A stretch of DNA of 33,121 nt from Pseudomonas sp. QS1027 (GTDB lineage Bacteria > Pseudomonadota > Gammaproteobacteria > Pseudomonadales > Pseudomonadaceae): contig NZ_PHSU01000029.1 in the NCBI RefSeq assembly GCF_002814235.1, forward strand, positions 1-33,121. The letters are read 5' to 3'. How positions within the stretch are numbered: the stretch's first letter is position 1; every line of letters starts with the position of its first letter. Positions 31,549 through 33,121 of the stretch are shown piece by piece. The notes beneath the pieces are model-generated. The model was not told the origin of the DNA. It ran no database searches and saw nothing but the letters and a program-made list of their open reading frames with translations. Made by a program: the position numbers and the translations under genes.

Positions 31549-32021
31549 TCTCGTGCTCTCCCACACTCAAGGGGCTCGCAAGTCAAATCGATGGATAAGA
31601 TTCCTTTAGGATGACCTGTAAATCGATCATTCTGGAAAAACTCCAGGAATGTCTTTCCTGGTTCGGCCGGGGCGCCAAAGGGGAAGAATTCCCCCCCGTA
31701 TTTCAATTTCTGATTCCTTCGCTTATCACGGAAATCAAGGAATACAGGGTCGATTTTTTCACGGGTCACACCGGCAGGGTCCCAGCATACGTCGTAGTCA
31801 CCTGGCTGAGGCTTGGCCGTGACGTAGCTGCCGTCCAAATAGACAGTGCGACAGCCGGCAGTTCGCAATGCTATGAACGCGGATTGCATTCCGACGAAAA
31901 GGCGTCGACGCTTCGCGTTGATAGCAAACACCTGCTCCACCTCTGCCATAGTGGCGATGTGAATTCCCGCTGGCAAAACTGGCCAAGGGCTTTGGTTCGG
32001 ATTTACAAGAGATGGGATCAT
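31545..32021 (-). CDS. DUF6932-type protein with nucleotidyltransferase motif
   Basis: This 158-residue protein, starting at the only ATG (32021), resembles DUF6932 proteins. It shows a polymerase-beta-type nucleotidyltransferase signature: Gly64-Ser65 in YLDGSYVTAK, nine residues, Asp75-Tyr-Asp77 (GDYDVCWD), and a possible third carboxylate Asp145 (GILSIDLT). The GS-x9-DxD spacing fits minimal nucleotidyltransferases, some of which are antitoxins or toxins that add nucleotides to tRNA or proteins. No ribosome site is visible, so the start is uncertain. It is the first gene of the three-gene minus-strand operon, and its stop overlaps the next start. Enzymatic activity is inferred. Confidence 0.65.
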   Translation of the reverse strand: MIPSLVNPNQSPWPVLPAGIHIATMAEVEQVFAINAKRRRLFVGMQSAFIALRTAGCRTVYLDGSYVTAKPQPGDYDVCWDPAGVTREKIDPVFLDFRDKRRNQKLKYGGEFFPFGAPAEPGKTFLEFFQNDRFTGHPKGILSIDLTCEPLECGRARE

Positions 32022-32052
32022 GATGCAACAAAATTGTTGTGTCGATGCGAGA

Positions 32053-32081
32053 AGATAGCCACCCGCCACCTGAGCGGTCAA
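32053..32081 (-). promoter_or_regulatory. Candidate promoter of the minus-strand operon
   Basis: On the minus strand TTGACC (32081-32076) and CTATCT (32058-32053) are separated by 17 bases, about 32 bases before the proposed ATG. The -35 is good and the -10 is weak. No operator for the XRE protein was found by eye. Confidence 0.4.
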
Positions 32082-32224
32082 GCCCCGATTGCGTGCGGTA
32101 CTCTGTCAGCGCAGTGCCAATTTTTGTTGAGCTGCTGTGGCTTTCGCTAAGCTATTGATATTTCTATGCTTTTAATTCGGCTGCGTTTTTTTTGTTTTCC
32201 GCTTAATTTTGTTAAGCAATGTGA

Positions 32225-32359
32225 CTCAGCCGATACCTCATTATCTATGCGGCGTCTGATGGCGGAGGGGAGCAAACGACAACCGAAGTCGCGGCGCCCC
32301 TGGGCGTGTATTGCGTCACCCTGTACCGTGCCCTCAACAAAGAGGATGGCTCCAGATGA
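32225..32359 (+). pseudogene. Helix-turn-helix fragment, probable antitoxin remnant
   Basis: A frame open from 32225 to the TGA at 32357-32359 encodes about 44 residues without a start codon. The part TTTEVAAPLGVYCVTLYRAL looks like a worn helix-turn-helix with the LYRAL ending common in antitoxins of the HigA-like addiction family. Its stop overlaps the next ATG (ATGA). A proline in the second helix and the lack of an N-terminus argue that it is dead. Confidence 0.4.
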
Positions 32360-32556
32360 AAGACCTACCACACGACGAGGCAATGGCCGAGCAGTTCCAC
32401 GCCGATCCGGCCTATGCGGCCGAGCTGCTGACCGAAGTGCGCCGTAACGGCGACTCGGCCGAGTTGGCCATCCTATTGCGACAGATGGCCAAGGCGTTCG
32501 GGCAGGATGAGGGGTGGAGTCTTGCCGACGCAGAGCGCAAGCTATTGTCTACATGA
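32356..32556 (+). pseudogene. Truncated addiction-module antidote protein
   Basis: This 66-residue frame begins MKDLPHDEAMAEQF and continues through LLRQMAKAFG. It matches the N-terminal half of a family of DNA-binding antidote proteins (about 95 residues) that pair with RelE/HigB-like toxins. After AKAFG the sequence departs (QDEGWSLADAERKLLST) and stops, losing the expected helix-turn-helix and the NPxL region. No toxin gene is present upstream. It may still be translated, but a normal antitoxin function is unlikely. Confidence 0.55.
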
Positions 32557-32636
32557 CAGGATATGGCACATTTCATGGCATCTAGAAAATTTCGTGTCAT
32601 AAGCCAATGATATTTATGGATTTATATCTGTTGTTT

Positions 32637-32654
32637 ACAATCGAGTGGGAGTGA
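32637..32654 (+). other. Right attachment-site candidate (attR), copy of the guaA 3' end
   Basis: The bases read in frame as Thr-Ile-Glu-Trp-Glu-stop, identical to the end of GuaA. They differ from 27431-27448 at three third-codon positions only, all synonymous (15 of 18 identical). The synonymous pattern suggests that this piece came from the guaA of another strain or species, carried here by an integrating element. It stands alone, with no guaA sequence before it. Confidence 0.6.
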
Positions 32655-32737
32655 GGGGCTGGTTCCTCGCTTCGGATGGATGAAAAGGGGCGCTTCGCAG
32701 ACCGTGTGAAAACGCGGCGAAGCAGGCTCGGAAAAAC

Positions 32738-32763
32738 AAATGCCCCGACTTGTCGGGGCATTT
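32738..32763. terminator. Perfect hairpin downstream of the transposase gene
   Basis: AAATGCCCCGAC (32738-32749) and GTCGGGGCATTT (32752-32763) form a 12-bp stem around TT. GCGTTTTTGCC follows on the plus strand and GTTTTTCC on the minus strand, so it can terminate in both directions. It lies 48 bases beyond the transposase stop. Confidence 0.85.
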
Positions 32764-32811
32764 GCGTTTTTGCCACCGGCAAAAATGAAGCGATTCATCC
32801 CATCAGGGCAA

Positions 32812-33121
32812 TCAACCCACTGGTCCCAGTACACCGATTGCCCTTTTCAGATTGTAGGCCTGTACCGCCAAAGCCATTTCGGCTCTTGCTCCTGCCAGTT
32901 GGCGCAGCAAGAGCCGTCCATTACCCAGTATCCACTACTTCAGATTCCCAAAGGGATGCTCAACCGTAGAACGCCTGATCACCATCATTTCTGGATGGGC
33001 CTGCATTCGCTGTTCCATTCGCTCAAACGCCGCCTCATGGGCGTGACGAGAAACATAGCGGCGTGCAGCCTTGGTACACCGAGGTTTAAGCGGGCAAGCT
33101 TTGCAATCGCTGATCGCCGCC
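32812..33121 (-). pseudogene. IS1182-family transposase, C-terminal part, interrupted by TAG
   Basis: The minus strand encodes the typical IS1182 C-terminus. A cysteine cluster CKACPLKPRC is followed by a helical segment (HEAAFERMEQRM), the conserved RRSTVEHPFGNLK and, after a stop, WILGNGRLLLRQ...MALAVQAYNLKRAIGVLG. An amber codon TAG at 32937-32935 stands between LK and WIL, where the family has one residue (often Gln, so a CAG to TAG change is likely). The last 40 residues are still open to the TGA at 32814-32812. The protein runs off the window at its N-terminal side. Confidence 0.75.

Larger units (their letters stand above)
27431..32654. mobile_element. Putative small genomic island inserted at the 3' end of guaA
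   Basis: The segment is bounded by the guaA 3' terminus (27431-27448) and a near-copy of it (32637-32654) in the same orientation. Much of it is visibly richer in A+T than the core genes, especially 28660-32200. It carries genes of accessory type: a C4-like RNA with a small protein, sce7726, Beta protein, XRE-ImmA/IrrE, a nucleotidyltransferase-like protein and antitoxin remnants. The usual guaA neighbour in Pseudomonas (tadA) is displaced. No integrase is present, so the element is either decayed, mobilised in trans, or part of a larger composite extending beyond the IS1182 element. Confidence 0.6.
32700..33121 (-). mobile_element. IS1182-family insertion sequence, one end only
   Basis: The window ends inside this element. 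The transposase 3' end is on the minus strand. The element's outer boundary is not resolved: it lies between the attR copy (32654) and the hairpin at 32738. The imperfect palindrome GCTTCGCA...GGCGAAGC near 32692-32723 may belong to the terminal region. The given start is therefore approximate. No flanking target duplication can be checked here. Confidence 0.65.

Noticed and set aside
31611..32150. Plus-strand frame of 179 codons opposite the DUF6932-type gene
   Set aside because: The minus-strand product shows a nucleotidyltransferase signature and operon coupling; this frame shows neither.
1..33121. CRISPR array
   Set aside because: No series of regularly spaced direct repeats was seen; the only repeats are REP pairs and hairpins.

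Overview
The window is chromosomal DNA of a Pseudomonas, most likely of the fluorescens group. The gene order (iscRSUA-hscBA-fdx-iscX, ndk, rlmN, pilW, rodZ, ispG, hisS, yfgM, bamB, der, then guaB-guaA) matches Pseudomonas chromosomes. Protein lengths and active-site positions fit gammaproteobacterial homologues, and REP/REPIN palindromes typical of Pseudomonas lie between genes. The species call rests on remembered gene order and protein similarity; no search was run.

Bases 1-5817 hold the complete housekeeping Fe-S assembly operon under an IscR-type promoter. Bases 5818-13528 form a dense plus-strand block: ndk (own promoter), the 23S/tRNA methyltransferase rlmN, the pilus lipoprotein pilW, the cell-shape protein rodZ, ispG, hisS, and the envelope pair yfgM-bamB. 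A REPIN and a terminator precede der. A methionine aminotransferase and an omega-amidase overlap and are closed by a two-way terminator facing leuA. leuA (minus) has a long leader containing a candidate 25-residue leader peptide. An M23 peptidase and xseA (minus), a second REPIN, a LysR regulator divergent from a TauE/SafE exporter, and a zinc-ribbon-like conserved protein lead to guaB-guaA.

From the guaA stop codon onward the character changes. A short copy of the guaA 3' end, encoding the same last five residues and stop with three synonymous differences, lies 5.2 kb downstream. I read the two copies as attachment sites bounding a small island (27431-32654). Inside are: (1) a small-protein gene preceded by an RNA that folds and pairs like the phage P1/P7 C4 antisense RNA, with two pairs of complementary targets, one overlapping the ribosome-binding region; (2) an AT-rich cassette of a PD-(D/E)XK nuclease-like sce7726 protein (plus strand) facing a three-gene, ATGA-coupled minus-strand operon (nucleotidyltransferase-like DUF6932 protein, XRE-ImmA/IrrE metallopeptidase, Beta-family protein), which I propose as a candidate defence module; (3) toxin-antitoxin debris. 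No integrase is visible. Just outside the right repeat lies the end of an IS1182-family element whose transposase carries an internal amber codon.

Most of the window is conserved core genome. The novelty is concentrated in the last 5.7 kb and in the leuA leader.
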